In this document: piece by piece, positions 46,538-58,825 of the stretch
Position numbering within the stretch: position 1 is the stretch's first letter
Layout: every line of letters starts with the position of its first letter
Source: Morinoia aosen
Taxonomy: Eukaryota; Arthropoda; Malacostraca; Amphipoda; Talitridae
DNA length: 64,000 nt
NCBI GenBank assembly: GCA_030386875.1
Contig: CM059557.1
Location: 56,250,514-56,314,513, forward strand
Direction: 5' to 3'
Notes under the pieces: model-generated
Seen by the model: only the letters and a program-made list of their open reading frames with translations
Told to the model about the DNA's origin: nothing
Databases searched by the model: none
Position numbers and translations under genes: made by a program

Positions 46538-46590
46538 AAACAGATAAAGAAAAAGTAACCTAACGACGAACTCCAGATCCATCTACCGAC
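46538..46590. repeat. 53-bp direct repeat, copy 1 (copy 2 at 52,478-52,530)
   Basis: AAACAGATAAAGAAAAAGTA starts both copies and CCAGATCCATCTACCGAC ends both, with two mismatches in 53 bp. The flanks differ. It may be a terminal piece of the LTRs of the gypsy-type element between them. Confidence 0.9.
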
Positions 46591-47799
46591 ACACGTACCT
46601 CCTTTCAAGAACTTTTTTCTCAAAAAAGTGTTAGAAATTAAATTTTCATAGAAAGAAAAAAGTAAGGTAGCTTTGAAAATTAACGTGCTTGGTGTGCGGA
46701 GCGGTAGAGGCAGTGCTTCTGGGCAGACCGTGTAAAGTTCATGGCCGATTCTTCGTAATTCCTTTCTCATTTTGAGTGACCACTCTTTTGATTTTCGTTA
46801 AGTTTAATTTACGTTATCGTTGCATGTTTGAGCTCCTGTATAACTCTTACCGAGAGGCCTAGTCCGCATTTAGCCCTACTTTAGGAATATACTTACACTC
46901 CTACTATTTTGGAGTTCTTAGCCTTAATATTGGCCTAAAGTGCATAATATGAAATTTCCACTTCCCTCTTAGTGAGAAGTTATCTTCTTATTACCTTAAT
47001 ATTAAAATACTTAAGTACTAGGTCATCTCATACTTGAACTTTGTTTATTTTTCCTCTTATGGCCTTTACTGCGTGCCTCTTGAAATGAGCCCATTAAAGT
47101 TTCAAGGTCGGTGCAACAGTGTAACTCTTAATTGAACTTGGAATGCGATATCTTGAACGATATGAAATTATGTGCCATGGTAATAATTGGTGTTAAATTC
47201 GATAAATTAACAACTTTTCTTCTTTTAGAATAACTTAGATGTATTCTCAAGACTGCGCGTTTTAACCCAGCCCTATTGTTGTCCGCCTATGGTTGTCCGC
47301 CGCACCTGTACGATTAATCCTGTCGCCTGAGCTGTGCTGATTAATGAAACACCGTCGTAGTGATAGAGGCCAAGCCTGCCCGCTTTGTAGGCGTGTTACG
47401 TAGAGATTTGAATTATTCTTGGAAATATCCAACATCTCAGAAATATCTTCTCTTATAAACTTCTAAATCCGTTGGTAACGGTGCGCCTTACAGCCCGTAT
47501 ATTCTCTTCTACCAGTCGTTGGACTGCCAATTGTGGGTCCGCGGATGTTGGTGGGGTTTTAACCTTATACCGGCACATCAGGAGGTTGCCGACGCTTAAT
47601 AAAATTGGTTCATCGCTTTAAAGGCTTTCATTTCCTTCTCAAGTCTAACAAAAATTCGAAGAAAGTTTAGTGGTACTGGATCTGCACGATGACATTTTTG
47701 CCAACACATATTTTTTCCGAAGCGACGAAACTATAGTAACGACGAAGAAAATAAAGATATCAACCACACAATTCAGCGAAATTTAGACAATCTCGTATT

Positions 47800-48206
47800 C
47801 TCGAGGAACTGAAGGGCACTAAGCGCGTCTGAGGAAATCAGCGATGACATTATCAAAGCCCGCTCTGTATACAATACGAAAGCGGTAAGCACAGCGCCCA
47901 CCTCATCAACCGGTCATTGTTACCTTTAAATTTATAAAGATGAATCAAAGGTGGGTGACCAGCCAACACGAATTCTTTACTCATGAGGTAAAACATAAAT
48001 TTATAAATTCCAAACACCAATGCTAAGCTGATCGACGCTGCTCTTTCGGAAAAGTTTCCCACGGACGTATACGCAGTAGGTGGAGGAGTGTCATTCGTAC
48101 TGAAGCAGCACTGCACCCAGTCACGTTTGATGTCTGTGCGTAGCACGAAAGTATTCGACGGGTAAGAACTACGAAGACTGTTCACGTTAAAGATTCTCTT
48201 TAACAC
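47800..48206 (-). pseudogene. RNase H region of the gypsy-type element
   Basis: Minus-strand frames give NTFVLRTDIKRD (family pattern FVLRTDASD; the first catalytic acidic residue is kept), DTPPPTAYTS, ALVFGIYKFMFYLM, KEFVLAGHPPLIHLYKFKG and RLMRWALCL, then in another frame AYRFRIVYRAG and ADFLRRA. This is the tail of gypsy RT/RNase H, just upstream of where an integrase should start. Confidence 0.9.
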
Positions 48207-48559
48207 ATTGACCGCATTGAGTTAAGCCGACGTTTATTATTCAACCCAAATTTAAAGTCAATTGCAGTCAGCAATTTTGAAAACAGCGAAAACTAGATAA
48301 ATCATGCTTTTATTTGATTTTGATTAACTATTTATGAAAATTGAGTTTGTGACTGGCCAATAACCAGCATTATGAAAATACCCTCCGTGACCACCGGTGA
48401 CTCAGGTTGCCTGCGAAGTGCTAATGGCGCTGAAGTTAAACAAGGAGCCACTCGTTCGGATTGAGGTCTCCATTTGTTCTTTCTTCATCATATCCGTCAC
48501 TGGAGCAGTCGACGTGGCAACATTTCGATTGAATTTCCGCTAAAATTATACCGATCTGA

Positions 48560-49110
48560 GGAAGGACCGAAGAATCTTCTTCATCGTCAGGGGGCCTTTA
48601 CTTCCGTCAACACCTTTAACTTCAAGTTATTTGGATGCATCTTGTTGTAGCAGAAGACGAATACCAAATAATTGGCTTACACACCAAATCATCATGACAA
48701 AGCACGAATTTAAATTTCCCACGGCAAACCGTAAGACTATGTTATTGCAGGCGATCGATCTAGAATCGAGTGAAAGGCCAACAGGTATTTTTCTCACGAT
48801 TCAATATGGATGAATATGTCATGGAAATAGGAAGACTTGGCTTAGTTCGTCTTGCACTATTCTCACCAATGAAATTTGAGTCGCGCACTGCGTCAAAAGG
48901 CACGTGGGTACACTCCATCACGCATTTAAAATTGTGCGTCTGAAACGATATTCATTTTCAGCCTGCTCAGTAAAGGAAATTAGGTAATACGTTTTAGTAA
49001 TGTCAATTTTAGTAAAATATTTACTGTCCGCGAATCTATCAATGACTTCTTCCATGCTACCGACCGAATTTGATGGAATTTAATTATTTATAATGTTGAG
49101 TTACGCAGTG
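48560..49110 (-). pseudogene. Reverse transcriptase region of the gypsy-type element
   Basis: On the minus strand the block EEVIDRFADSKYFTKIDITK, followed by YYLISFTEQAENEYRF, is diagnostic of Ty3/gypsy reverse transcriptase (family pattern FSKLDLxxGYxQ). Just upstream KPEGSHC and further downstream VPFDAV (from MPFGL) can be read with frameshifts. The DD catalytic box is not recognisable. Confidence 0.85.
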
Positions 49111-50700
49111 CGAGCCCTCTGGCTTTCGCACCGTGACTATTGAGAAAGAGAGTAAAAACACGGATGACTGAATGATTCCTAGCTATAACAGGTTTTCAAC
49201 TTCCCTTTCAAAATACGGTCTCAGGTGAACAGGTAGAGGGTATAATTTGGGTATAAGAAGTCTAGCAATAATTAGGTTATATCCTATTAGACGTTATTCG
49301 TGTGCACAGACAAGTCTGAAAAAACGTAAGAAAAGGATGAACACCTATTACGAATATTGTGCGGTTCATTCAGATGAGCTTTATTAAGTATGTAATTCTA
49401 ACTCGTGTCTTTTTCTCCGGCAAAAAAGGACAAATGTCAGAGCCATGGTCCTGCAGTTTGTCATCAACAGTTTTGGACAACCCTGCAGAAAGAGAACTCT
49501 TGAGATTTAGTGGAGTTTAAGTTAGTTCATTTTCTACGGAAATATCGTTTTAGCAAATTTACGTCAAAACTTATGATGGTCCCTCACGTTTACCACGTAC
49601 TTTACTTCATAAGGCCTAATAATATTTATAATATTTTCGATGAAAATATTTTCTGAGGGCTACTCCACGACCTTTGCCTGTTATCTGGGAGCAGGACGAG
49701 TACTTCATTCCTATAAGAAATTAACGCTTTTGCTATTTGATACCAAATATGCTTTTTATATAAATGAAGTCATCAGATTTCTCAGCGGCTATTTTATCCG
49801 TCTCTTCTCACTTTGATTGAAAATCTATCACGTACTGGAAAAGAAAACGCTGTTCTGTGGTAACGAATTACCGTGCCACAAATCTCTCCCTACAGAAAGT
49901 GGGCCTCTAATAGGGCGGCCTTACAAAAGTTCGACAGCAGAAAGCCCCGACCTATCAGAAAAGTAAACATTACGGGGTAGGGTATTTGTGTCATTCTTTG
50001 GTTTTATCTATACTTAACTGACGTTTGTACAACGAGGCTTTCGATGCAGCATGACAACTTTCAATGCAGCCGTTACACTAAGGGTGGTAAGGGGAAGTGA
50101 AAAATGGATTCACTCCTAACAATCTATTCAGCTCGCCTGCCAGATGAGAAGAAAATTGAGCGACGATCAAAAAGCATTTCTTTCAATATTCCAATTCTGG
50201 AAAATATATTCAATAAGGCCTCCCACACAGAAATTGAATCTATAGACTTCAGTGAGACAGCTTCCGGGAATCATGTCGAAAAATCTATTGAACTCAAAAT
50301 ATATTTATAGCCTTCAGAGAAAATGGAATTCAGAAGGCAAACGATATCCATGCTGATTCTACCAACGGACTCAATGACGATGGGCATCTTGACCAAAGGA
50401 GTGGGGTTGACTCTACCTCGAGTACAAAGTCTGACAAGTATTGCAGCATCGGCAATAATACCTTATATCTTTTGACATTCTAAGGCAAGAAAAAATATGA
50501 CACACCCCTTAGTCTTTCTATGGAAAAAATGACCAGCAAGAGACATGAGCATATTCTAGCACCAATGGACGGCACTTGGCTAGGACAATTACGAACAATT
50601 TCCCGATCCCAGATTTCACATTGGTGAACGCACTATAAGTAAAATTGCAACAGTTACATAAACTCATCGAGAACCATCTCTCTTTCCTACCATTGATTTA
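48561..50700. other. Body of the gypsy-type element without readable motifs
   Basis: Between RT and protease the minus strand contains many stops; only isolated codons of the protease-RT linker can be guessed. Small plus-strand ORFs (50,104-50,310; 48,631-48,813) are antisense. Confidence 0.4.
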
Positions 50701-51023
50701 CCAGTATCTACTTTCTTGCTAATAACGTTTGAGGAGGAACTCTCACGCTGCCACTCTACGAAATGCTCCGGCTCTACGTCGAAGGGTATCAAGGATGCAA
50801 CGCAGAAGTTTTCTGGACGAAAAAGCAGGCACAACACGTGCACAACACGTTTCTTCGTCTACTGGGACGATTGCTGATTTAGGAAATCTGCTGTTTACTT
50901 CTACATCTCATTCAGTCAACATTTCCTTGAAGCACGGAACAATGGAATTGAAGAAACGTGGCCTTCTCCCAATTATTGAAGTATCCGGAGCGCAAAGTAA
51001 CACTTTGTTATGAGGGAGAAATT

Positions 51024-51218
51024 TCACTTCCATAGACGGTTATAAATTGAGACTTTTGGATTGTCTTTCAAGTTACAATCGAAGATTAATTTTTCTGAGA
51101 CAATGACGCCATTGCAGCCCGTGTCGCGAAAATTTGTCACGAGAGCACCGTTCACCGCACCGTTGGCATAGGTTTTACTCCCAAGAAATACACTTCGGCC
51201 GTTGTGTTGGTGGTGCAC
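51024..51218 (-). pseudogene. Aspartic protease region of the gypsy-type element
   Basis: The open minus-strand frame contains GALVTNFRDTGCNGVIVSEK. RDTGC-x-x-V-I-V is the active-site pattern of gypsy-type retropepsins (D-T/S-G). It lies between gag and RT as expected. The frame is only about 64 codons and stops on both sides. Confidence 0.75.
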
Positions 51219-51499
51219 ACAGTTTATGTGATTAATGGACGGGATGACGTGGCAAGGAAAGTTTTCTTAGGCAAAAACTGAACGAATAATCAACATTAGT
51301 GTCAGATCGGTCTCTCCAAGCACTGGCACTTTTGGACATCGCCAATCTAGCGTGATTTCAGACAATTGCGCTTAACATGACCTATTTCTAAGCTGGCGTG
51401 GCTTTTCGAAAGTGTGTTGGCGGGGTTTCCCAGTTTTTTGGCTACTCTAAGTTCAACATTTAGAAGGTCACGAGACAAATTCTTCATATTTTGAGTCCC

Positions 51500-52244
51500 T
51501 GAAGCACTAAGATCTTCCCATAAGTTTAGATCATCTCATTCAGTGTGGCGATATTTTTCTTCCTTGCGGATGCTCGTAGTTCAGGTGACAGTGATGACAG
51601 AAATTGGTCCATTAACTTAGGGATCGCAAATCTTCAAACGTCATGGGTAAACCGTACGATTCAGTCCAAAAATCTAATAAACTTCCTAATTTTATTGCAA
51701 ACAGATCGTAGGTATCATCAGTAAAAATATGTGCCGCTCTAAAATCCGTCCTGCAGCTGCTTTCCGGAATCTTGCAAAATCCAGCCATCACGCTCTCTTA
51801 AGTCGTGAATAATCGCCTGTGATCTCTGGAGACAAGGGCAAGTCAACAGCTCGGCCGCTTCCGAGACCGCCTAAGCTCAAAGCGCGAGATGATTCCTCCA
51901 CATACAAAAGAGATGCTATGCGCTTGAAACGTGTGAAAAAAGAGCTCATGTCGTCGCCTACGTTATAAACAGGAAACATCTGTTTTTGAGCCGTTTTACG
52001 TGAGGAGAGGCCTTGAGGGGACCTATAATTACGCTCCACTTCGATTCGTTGAATCTGGAGCTTGCGTGCCGTTCGCGCTTTATCGGAGTCAGGATCAATT
52101 CTTACTTTCTCAAGATCACGTTCACAAGCTGTGTCATCTCGTGAGATTTGCTACGGTTTCAGCACAAAATCAGCAAGATCACCGCAGGACAATCAATGCT
52201 ACTTTCCTCATGCTGTTCTAATTTCTTTCGTAATTTGGCCATTT
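51500..52244 (-). pseudogene. Gag region of the gypsy-type element
   Basis: The likely start is the ATG at 52,244 on the minus strand (MAKLRKKLEQHEE). After stops and frameshifts comes LQIQRIEVERNYRSPQGLSS, then the capsid-like block GDDMSSFFTRFKRIASLL and LPLSPEITGDYSRLKRA, and farther on FCKIPESSCRTDFRAA and LGSLLDFW. A GHVKRNC remnant near 51,380 suggests a lost CCHC zinc knuckle. The frame is broken at least four times. Confidence 0.82.
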
Positions 52245-52959
52245 TAAACATAAATTAGGCCATTTTAAGCGAGGCTAATTAGAACAGTGCTTTTATCTAC
52301 ATTGTTCGGCGGAGAAATGCCGAAATACGTAAGGCTTTTTGAGGACCGTATTCCAACACCCCCACAGCGATCCTCGACCAGCTCAGTGCAACTTTACTTC
52401 ACCCTTGCGGTTTTTAAATCAAGCTCTAGAGCAAGTCTTTACGCCTCCTAGCAAGAACACCGTTTATTTCTTCTAAGAAACAGATAAAGAAAAAGTAACC
52501 TAACGAAGAAGTCCAGATCCATCTACCGACCATCAGTCACTCGCTGCTACCAATACAGTTGTGAATCTTTGGAAAAATTAAAATAATCTAGTGATGGAAG
52601 TTACTGGTTGACATTCTAAATTAAAGTGTCTTAATAATCGCCCAAGAGATAAAGTAGATAAAAATGTGTGCACTGACGTTGTTGTGTCGCACGTTTTGAG
52701 ATAATTGATAAGAAATGAAATATTAAAATCAGATAGCCTTCATTCAGCTAAGCAGAACATTTTAGGCTTTTCTTAACAAAGATTTGAATGGAATAGTGTT
52801 GGCCTGAACCATTGTGTAGTTAAACAATACATTTGCTTCCATTATCACGTCAGCGCAGGTTCACCTTCACAGCTATGCAGTGAAATCATTCTTTCCAATG
52901 AATAGAAAACTCTTTCTTACCCTCAGAGAAAACACTCACATTTATTGCAACTAGCAGGA

Positions 52960-53420
52960 CCCGTGAAAATTTCACGGACAATGTCATCAATAAGCTTTGG
53001 GGACCCGTGAGAAAATTCCGTCAACATTATTTAACAAATTTGAACATAACATATTCTAACATATCCTTATTCTAACATATCCTTATCCTGTCTCGTGACA
53101 TATGCTAACAAAATCTATCCTAACCTAACACATCCCATCCTAACCTAACTTTAACCAACGTCATCCTAAGGCTAGGTGTACCCGTAAAAAAATGGTCAAT
53201 ATTACCTAACAAATTCTTACATAACATGTTTTAACCTTACTCATCCAAAACTAACAAATACTAACCTATCCTATCTCAACGTATCGTATCCTAAGTGAAG
53301 CTATCCTGATAATTAGGAAAACATAAAAAGCATCAACCCGTAAAAAATTTCGTCGACATAACCTACCTAACCTACCCTAACCTAACATATCCTAACCTGC
53401 CCCAACCAAAGCTATACTGA
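52960..53420. repeat. CCTAA-rich degenerate tandem repeat, period about 160-177 bp
   Basis: CCCGTRARAAAAT motifs recur at about 53,004, 53,181 and 53,338 (and a partial one at 52,970), each followed by a GTCAAYATTA-type sequence, TAACAAATT and runs of CCTAACCTAAC. The CCTAA content resembles arthropod telomere units but is degenerate and interstitial. Confidence 0.65.
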
Positions 53421-53629
53421 TATGTCAAAAATAAAAAACGTGTAACCGTTAAAAAATTTGCTCACGGCGCCTTCATAATAATGAGTAGAAATCCGTGTGG
53501 ATTACACGGTTTCAATAATTAACTCACTTTCAAGCATATAAGGTTGAAGTATGAAGCAAATATGAAGCAAATGAATTGGAATTCTTTGATACGGAAAGAT
53601 TCCTGAAATAATTACTGTAATTTTAAATC

Positions 53630-54730
53630 AAATTTGTATGTAATGCAAAGTTTCAAAAAATATAAGAAAAACGGAAGAAAAATAAAAAAATAAGAGAAAA
53701 TAAAAAATAAAAGCAAATGAAAAAGAAAAATAAATGAATAAATAGAGAAAATTGAAATAAAAAATTTTAATTGAATAAAAATATAAAAATAAATTAGAAT
53801 AAAAAACGAAGATATTAAAAAATAAATCAATAAAAATATATCATTGAACAAACTGTAGAAAATAAAACAAAAATATATGAAAAAAATAAAAATGAACAAA
53901 AAACAATATAAAGTATCAATAAACAAAAAAAATTGAATAAAATAAAAAGAAAGGAAAAAATAAAAAAAAATTAGAAAAATTATAAATTTAAAATGAATAA
54001 AAAAATTTAAAATATAAAAAATTTAAAAAAATGATAATTGAGAACAAATTGTGATAAAACTGAAAATTAAAAAACGTAAAAATTGAAAAAATAATACAAA
54101 AATATTGAAAATGTTGAAAAATCATCAAATAAAAAAATTAACGAAGAGAAAGTAAAAAATAAAAATACAAAAATTTAAAAATTCAAAAATTGTGAAAAAT
54201 AAAAGAATAATAAAACTGAAAAAATTAAAAAATAAAAGAAAAATGAGGAATGGGGGAAAATAACATTAGATAAAAATATTTAAAAAAATGGTACATAAAA
54301 ATTAGAATAAAAAATTGCAAAAAATTATAAAAACAACCTATACATAATTCAAAAATAAATATGCAAAAATAGAGAAAAAATGAATAAATGATGAATAAAA
54401 AAATAACATGTAGAAAAATAAATTAAAAAACATGAAAAAAATAAATAAAAAATTTGGAACAAATGAAAAAAAGAAAAAATAAGAAAAATTGAAATTTAGA
54501 AAAAAAATGAAAAATATAAAAAAGAAAAATAAAAAAAATTAAATAATTGAAAATTGGGAATGAATAAAAAATTAAAAAATAAATAACAATTACAAAAAAT
54601 GAAAAGTTTTAAAAAAATTGAAAATTTAAAAATAAATGAATAAAAAATAATTAATAATAATTAGTATAATAATTAATAATAATAATTTACTATTTAATAA
54701 TTTAATAATAATAATTAATAATAATAATTT
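53630..54730. repeat. 1.1-kb A-rich low-complexity tract
   Basis: Almost only A with scattered T and G on the plus strand (AAAAATAAAAAAT patterns), with very few C. It ends in AATAATTAATAAT repeats and an abrupt return to normal sequence at CCCGCCCCTAACTC (54,732). The minus-strand 104-codon ORF inside is an artefact of composition. Confidence 0.92.
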
Positions 54731-56335
54731 ACCCGCCCCTAACTCACCCATCCCATCAAGCCTATTAGATGTAGAGCGTTACCCACGAATTTAGTTTTAA
54801 GCGTATTAATATATAGATGTAAGCTGCAATTTAAATTTAAATAAGTGTGTGCTTCTGTGCTGTGTTCGCCCTTCTATCACATTACATAACTTGTTACTAT
54901 ATTAATCTACAATCCAGTTAATTACGCATATGAAATTTTGACGACATAGCATGTTTAAACAAAATGATTTCAAATACTGTCTCACTGATCTAATGAGGAC
55001 GAATCTTCAATTGTTGACGTGGATACCTAATGAAGTAAAAATTATAATATAATTTAGAACCGCTTACAACATAAAAAATAGTTTTTTAATATCAAAATGT
55101 AGGGAAACAAATTTGTCACTCGGCTAGCTTACTTGCTGTTATTAGAAGACAGCCATTCAAACCACTGAAGATGTCGCACTCCTGATGCTTGTGGAAAAGT
55201 TTTTTTAGAGATTGTTTGATAATTTCTTCATTGTGCGGTGATGTGCGACAGGGACTGCGTTTGTTAGGCGTTGCCCCACCGTTGAGGTGGCCGCGGCGGC
55301 TACCCTACGTACCCTGATATATTGGGCTCGTCAACGCTCTCGGCTCGTCATTATTAATTCTACGCATCATGAGAGTCAGATGATCTGTATTTTTTGCATT
55401 CTAACGTGAAAAGTACAGTCGCTAACCTCTCATTAAAACGTTGACAATAAACAGAACAGAAAGTTTTCTATATTGCTATAAGATTACTTTTCTTTATGTA
55501 GTTTAAACGTTATGTGAGAATAATGCGTCGGAATAAATTATCAAATCTTTTTCGATGGCTTTCCTACACCCTAGGCGTCCTAATGTAAATTCAATGCAAG
55601 TGCCTCGCGACTGTTTTGACAATTGCTTCGATTCCGCGCTTCCTTCTGCGATGCACCAGAACCCCTGACACTGGAACGCGCTCCGATTGGGACTTCCTAG
55701 AACTGGTCAGTCTCGGATATGAACAACTTCTTCTTCAATTGAAACATATTCGAAAGTTAAATCTTACTCTCATTTTTATGACGATACGTTGCATTGGATA
55801 ATATTAAATTATCATTATCCTCATAAGCTCCATTGAATTGCTTAATTTTTTATTCCCTCTATCTTACAGCATATGATTCAAATATAACACGTATAAAACA
55901 GTCAATTTACCCATAATAATAGCAACTAATTTAGAACGACAACAAGCAAATTTATCGTTGCGTGATACGTTTGAAATACTGGAAAATATAGATGAAGGTA
56001 CCCACAGTACATTAGTTTGCTAATGGGCAGATGTAAGATAGGGAGGAATACTCTCTAGAACACCATAAAACTGAACTTTAGCCTATTGAAAATAACTCTC
56101 TAATTCTAGGATAAAAGAATAAGATAATTTGACAGTGAATTATAAGAAATGTTATATGTACTACGTACATATACTGTTTCTAAAATACAATTGTTTCGAT
56201 TGGAAAATTGTTTGCTTTGACTCTGCACTAGTTTTTTAAAGTCGAACTACACTGAAACTGGAGCATCACTCTGTTACTCCGACGTACACCCTCCTAGTTC
56301 TGTACCATAGTCTCTCATCATGTATTGGCGTACAT
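54731..56335. other. Unannotated stretch
   Basis: A GC-richer patch at 55,240-55,340; otherwise nothing recognised. Confidence 0.45.
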
Positions 56336-56339
56336 TGTG

Positions 56340-56660
56340 TCCCAGACTACTTTTGAGTCCCTGACTATTTGTGTGTCTGTCGCTACTTCTTTGTGTGTCA
56401 CTACTTCTGTGTGTGTCACTACTTTTGTGCTCTTGAACGCTTCTTTGTCCTTAACTACTTCCAAGTCCCTGAATACTTCTATGTTCCTGTCTCTTTTGTG
56501 TCCCAAACTACTTGAGTCCCAAACTTCTTGAGTCCCAAACTTCTTGAGTCCCAAACTACTTGAGTCCCAAACTACTTGAGCCCCAAATTACTTGAGTCCC
56601 AAGCTACCTGAGTCCCAAACTTCTTGAGTCCCAAACTACTTGAGTCCCAGAGTCCCTGAT
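56340..56660. repeat. 16-bp minisatellite
   Basis: The right half (56,498-56,650) is a regular array of TGAGTCCCAAACTACT with few changes. The left half is a degenerate version (CACTACTTCTGTGTGTGT). The more homogeneous right half suggests recent expansion. ORFs on both strands are by-products. Confidence 0.88.
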
Positions 56661-57179
56661 GACTTCTTAGTCCTGATGGATGTTGCAATGTGGTTCTGAA
56701 ATATGAAGAGAAGCTCGTACGCATGCTTGTTCAAGCAGCTTTACTTGCTGATTAATTTCTATTCGATAAGCGCGTTACAAAAGCTTAATTGCACTCATTC
56801 ATATCCAAGAAAAAGAAAAAGTGCACCGCAGTAAATACCGCATTTTTATAACATGAATCCCGAACTCAAATCATTTCGTCCAAACTCATCGATCACTAAT
56901 TTTAGTAAAATTTATTCTGGCAATTTTTCCACATTGGAACTTCCGTAAAATCCTTAAAAGTTTTTTATTTCATACTCTCATTTTTAATTATTGCATGAAC
57001 CTATCAATTTTTGGCGGCAATTGCGCAAGAAATATTTTCGATGCTAAATTTTGTAGGTGCGACATAACAACTCTTTTATTGATTCCCTCGACTTATTTTA
57101 CCTCCTAAACAACAACCGCCTTTAATTTATAGTCCTTACGTAATCAGTCCGAATTTCGACCATGAATAAAAAGGCTGGC

Positions 57180-57700
57180 TTAACTCTCATGCGAAAGCAA
57201 CAGCATCGACGGCCCGCATGGCACCCTCCTCACTAATCATTGCTATGGGAAACCATATATTTGCAATTACTATTCATATCAGAAGGCCACCACACGCAGC
57301 CCACCATTAAGTCATTGCAGTAGAATTACTGGCGTTGACGGCGGCAATGCATTGGATGCCCGAGCATCGCGCCATAATGAGTGTCATTTGCATATCGATA
57401 GCAATTGCATTCCATAGTTGAGTTATGAGAGACGGGCCGTTGGGAGCATGACAAATGAAACCGTTCATTTATGCGGTATGGGCTGGTGCGTGGTGGGGGC
57501 AGATATACGTTCATTCTCGTAATGTACCTGATGATCTCGGATGCCTGTTCGTTTCCATATCATGGTCTGGCATGCGATAATAAGTAAATCATGTTCATTT
57601 CCCTATAATTGGCTGGTACCTGATTATACGGGATTTAGGATCATTTTCATATCTGTACTGGTATGCAGTGCTACATAATCCACGATTATATCCATTATAG
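57180..57700. promoter_or_regulatory. Candidate conserved non-coding (enhancer-like) element
   Basis: A repeat-free block of balanced composition with dense transcription-factor-like motifs: an ATTTGCAT octamer at 57,386-57,393, ATCGAT at 57,394-57,399, GCAATTGCATT just after, TAATGAG at 57,376, TAATCATTGC near 57,233, TTTGCAATTA near 57,260, and CATTTATGCGG near 57,466. Such clusters of POU and homeodomain sites are typical of conserved developmental enhancers. No open frame is convincing. No alignment was possible, so this is an inference from sequence texture. Confidence 0.35.
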
Positions 57701-58825
57701 GTCTAAAGACTGAAGCGTGTATGGTGTAAGTTAAGACGTTTTGAAATCAATCTGTTTACCTTTGATTTTCTTTTAATCCATCAAAACACGTTCAAAACAA
57801 GTGGGGTTGTACGAAAGTTTTTTATTTTTACGCGTCCTGAAAGAACGATGTCAAATTATTTGCTTTCTGAAGTGTAGTTCATTTCTGCCATAAGGTCAGA
57901 CACCTGATCCATTAAACAAGTATTGATTTCCATGCAATTTTCAGTTAATAGGAAGAACTGATTTCCAAATATTGTGCTGAACATAATGATATATCAGATG
58001 TAAGTTTATAGAACCTGGGTGGACGTTGCCTCTTATCATCTCAATCTAGTCTGGAACTTAATACAGTAGGGGCCGTATCATAAAAAAACGAATACAATGA
58101 AAGCACTAGTTAGGTCATGACTCAAACATATCAAATGAGTTATGAAGTCACTTTCAAGATATGTGGATAAACACACTACTTATAAACTAGATGATAGTGA
58201 CACAATTTACGACTACTACACAATATTTAACTTTAAAAAATAAATTTGAAAATGCCGGTGTCAAAGATAAAGAAACAATATAAAAATTACTTTGACACTT
58301 TATACTTTATTCAGCATGCAAAATTTTTACAAAACCCTAAACACACTTCCGCGGAGTTATAGACATCTCCCGGAAATTTTGGGTGCTATCATCAAGCAAA
58401 ATTGCGATGTTAACTCAGAGAGCTTTTGTCTCTTGCAGATAAGTAAATTATTTCAATGAATTTTAGGGAGAAAAAGTGAATTATATCGAAAAAAGGGCAA
58501 TTACAAAAATCGCACGTATTGCATGCAAATTTTAATATGTTATTCCTCGTCTGATTAGCATGTTTAATATGGTAACTTTAAAATAGTAATACTAGAAATT
58601 TTAGTATTTCTATATTTTACGTGATCAATTTTAATATTGTTGTAATGGCTGTAGCCATTATAACAAATCTTGCGCCATCATCGTTATTTTTTTGTACTGC
58701 GTCATCAATTTCTGGCGAGGTCAGTCAAGAGGCAGGGAATATTATCTAAAGAAAAACAGTTTCTTCTAGGTTATAAAAAGTAGAATCGTACGCTTAAGTG
58801 CCAGCCAGCATGCCTTTCATTTTGT
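57701..58825. other. Unannotated AT-rich stretch
   Basis: No repeats, hairpins or coding signature noticed upstream of the Tc1-like remnant. Confidence 0.45.

Larger units (their letters stand above)
46538..52530 (-). mobile_element. Decayed Ty3/gypsy-type retrotransposon
   Basis: On the minus strand, reading from high to low coordinates, gag (52,244-51,500), an aspartic protease motif (about 51,130), reverse transcriptase (about 49,110-48,560) and RNase H (48,206-47,800) occur in the gypsy order. A 53-bp segment occurs at both edges (46,538-46,590 and 52,478-52,530) in direct orientation, 5.94 kb apart, which suits the spacing of LTR remnants. I found no convincing integrase between 47.8 and 46.6 kb and no full LTRs, so the outer parts are lost or unrecognisable. 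All frames are broken. Confidence 0.78.

Noticed and set aside
42323-52645. CTTAATAATCGCCCA shared near 42.3 and 52.6 kb
   Set aside because: Fifteen bases with unrelated flanks in 64 kb of AT-rich DNA is not enough to claim a repeat.
53040-53420. CCTAA motifs taken as a true telomere
   Set aside because: The motif is degenerate, mixed with other sequence and followed by more than 10 kb of ordinary DNA; at most it is interstitial.
53612-53926. 104-codon minus-strand ORF of Phe/Ile/Tyr, looking like a membrane protein
   Set aside because: Purely the complement of the A-rich tract.
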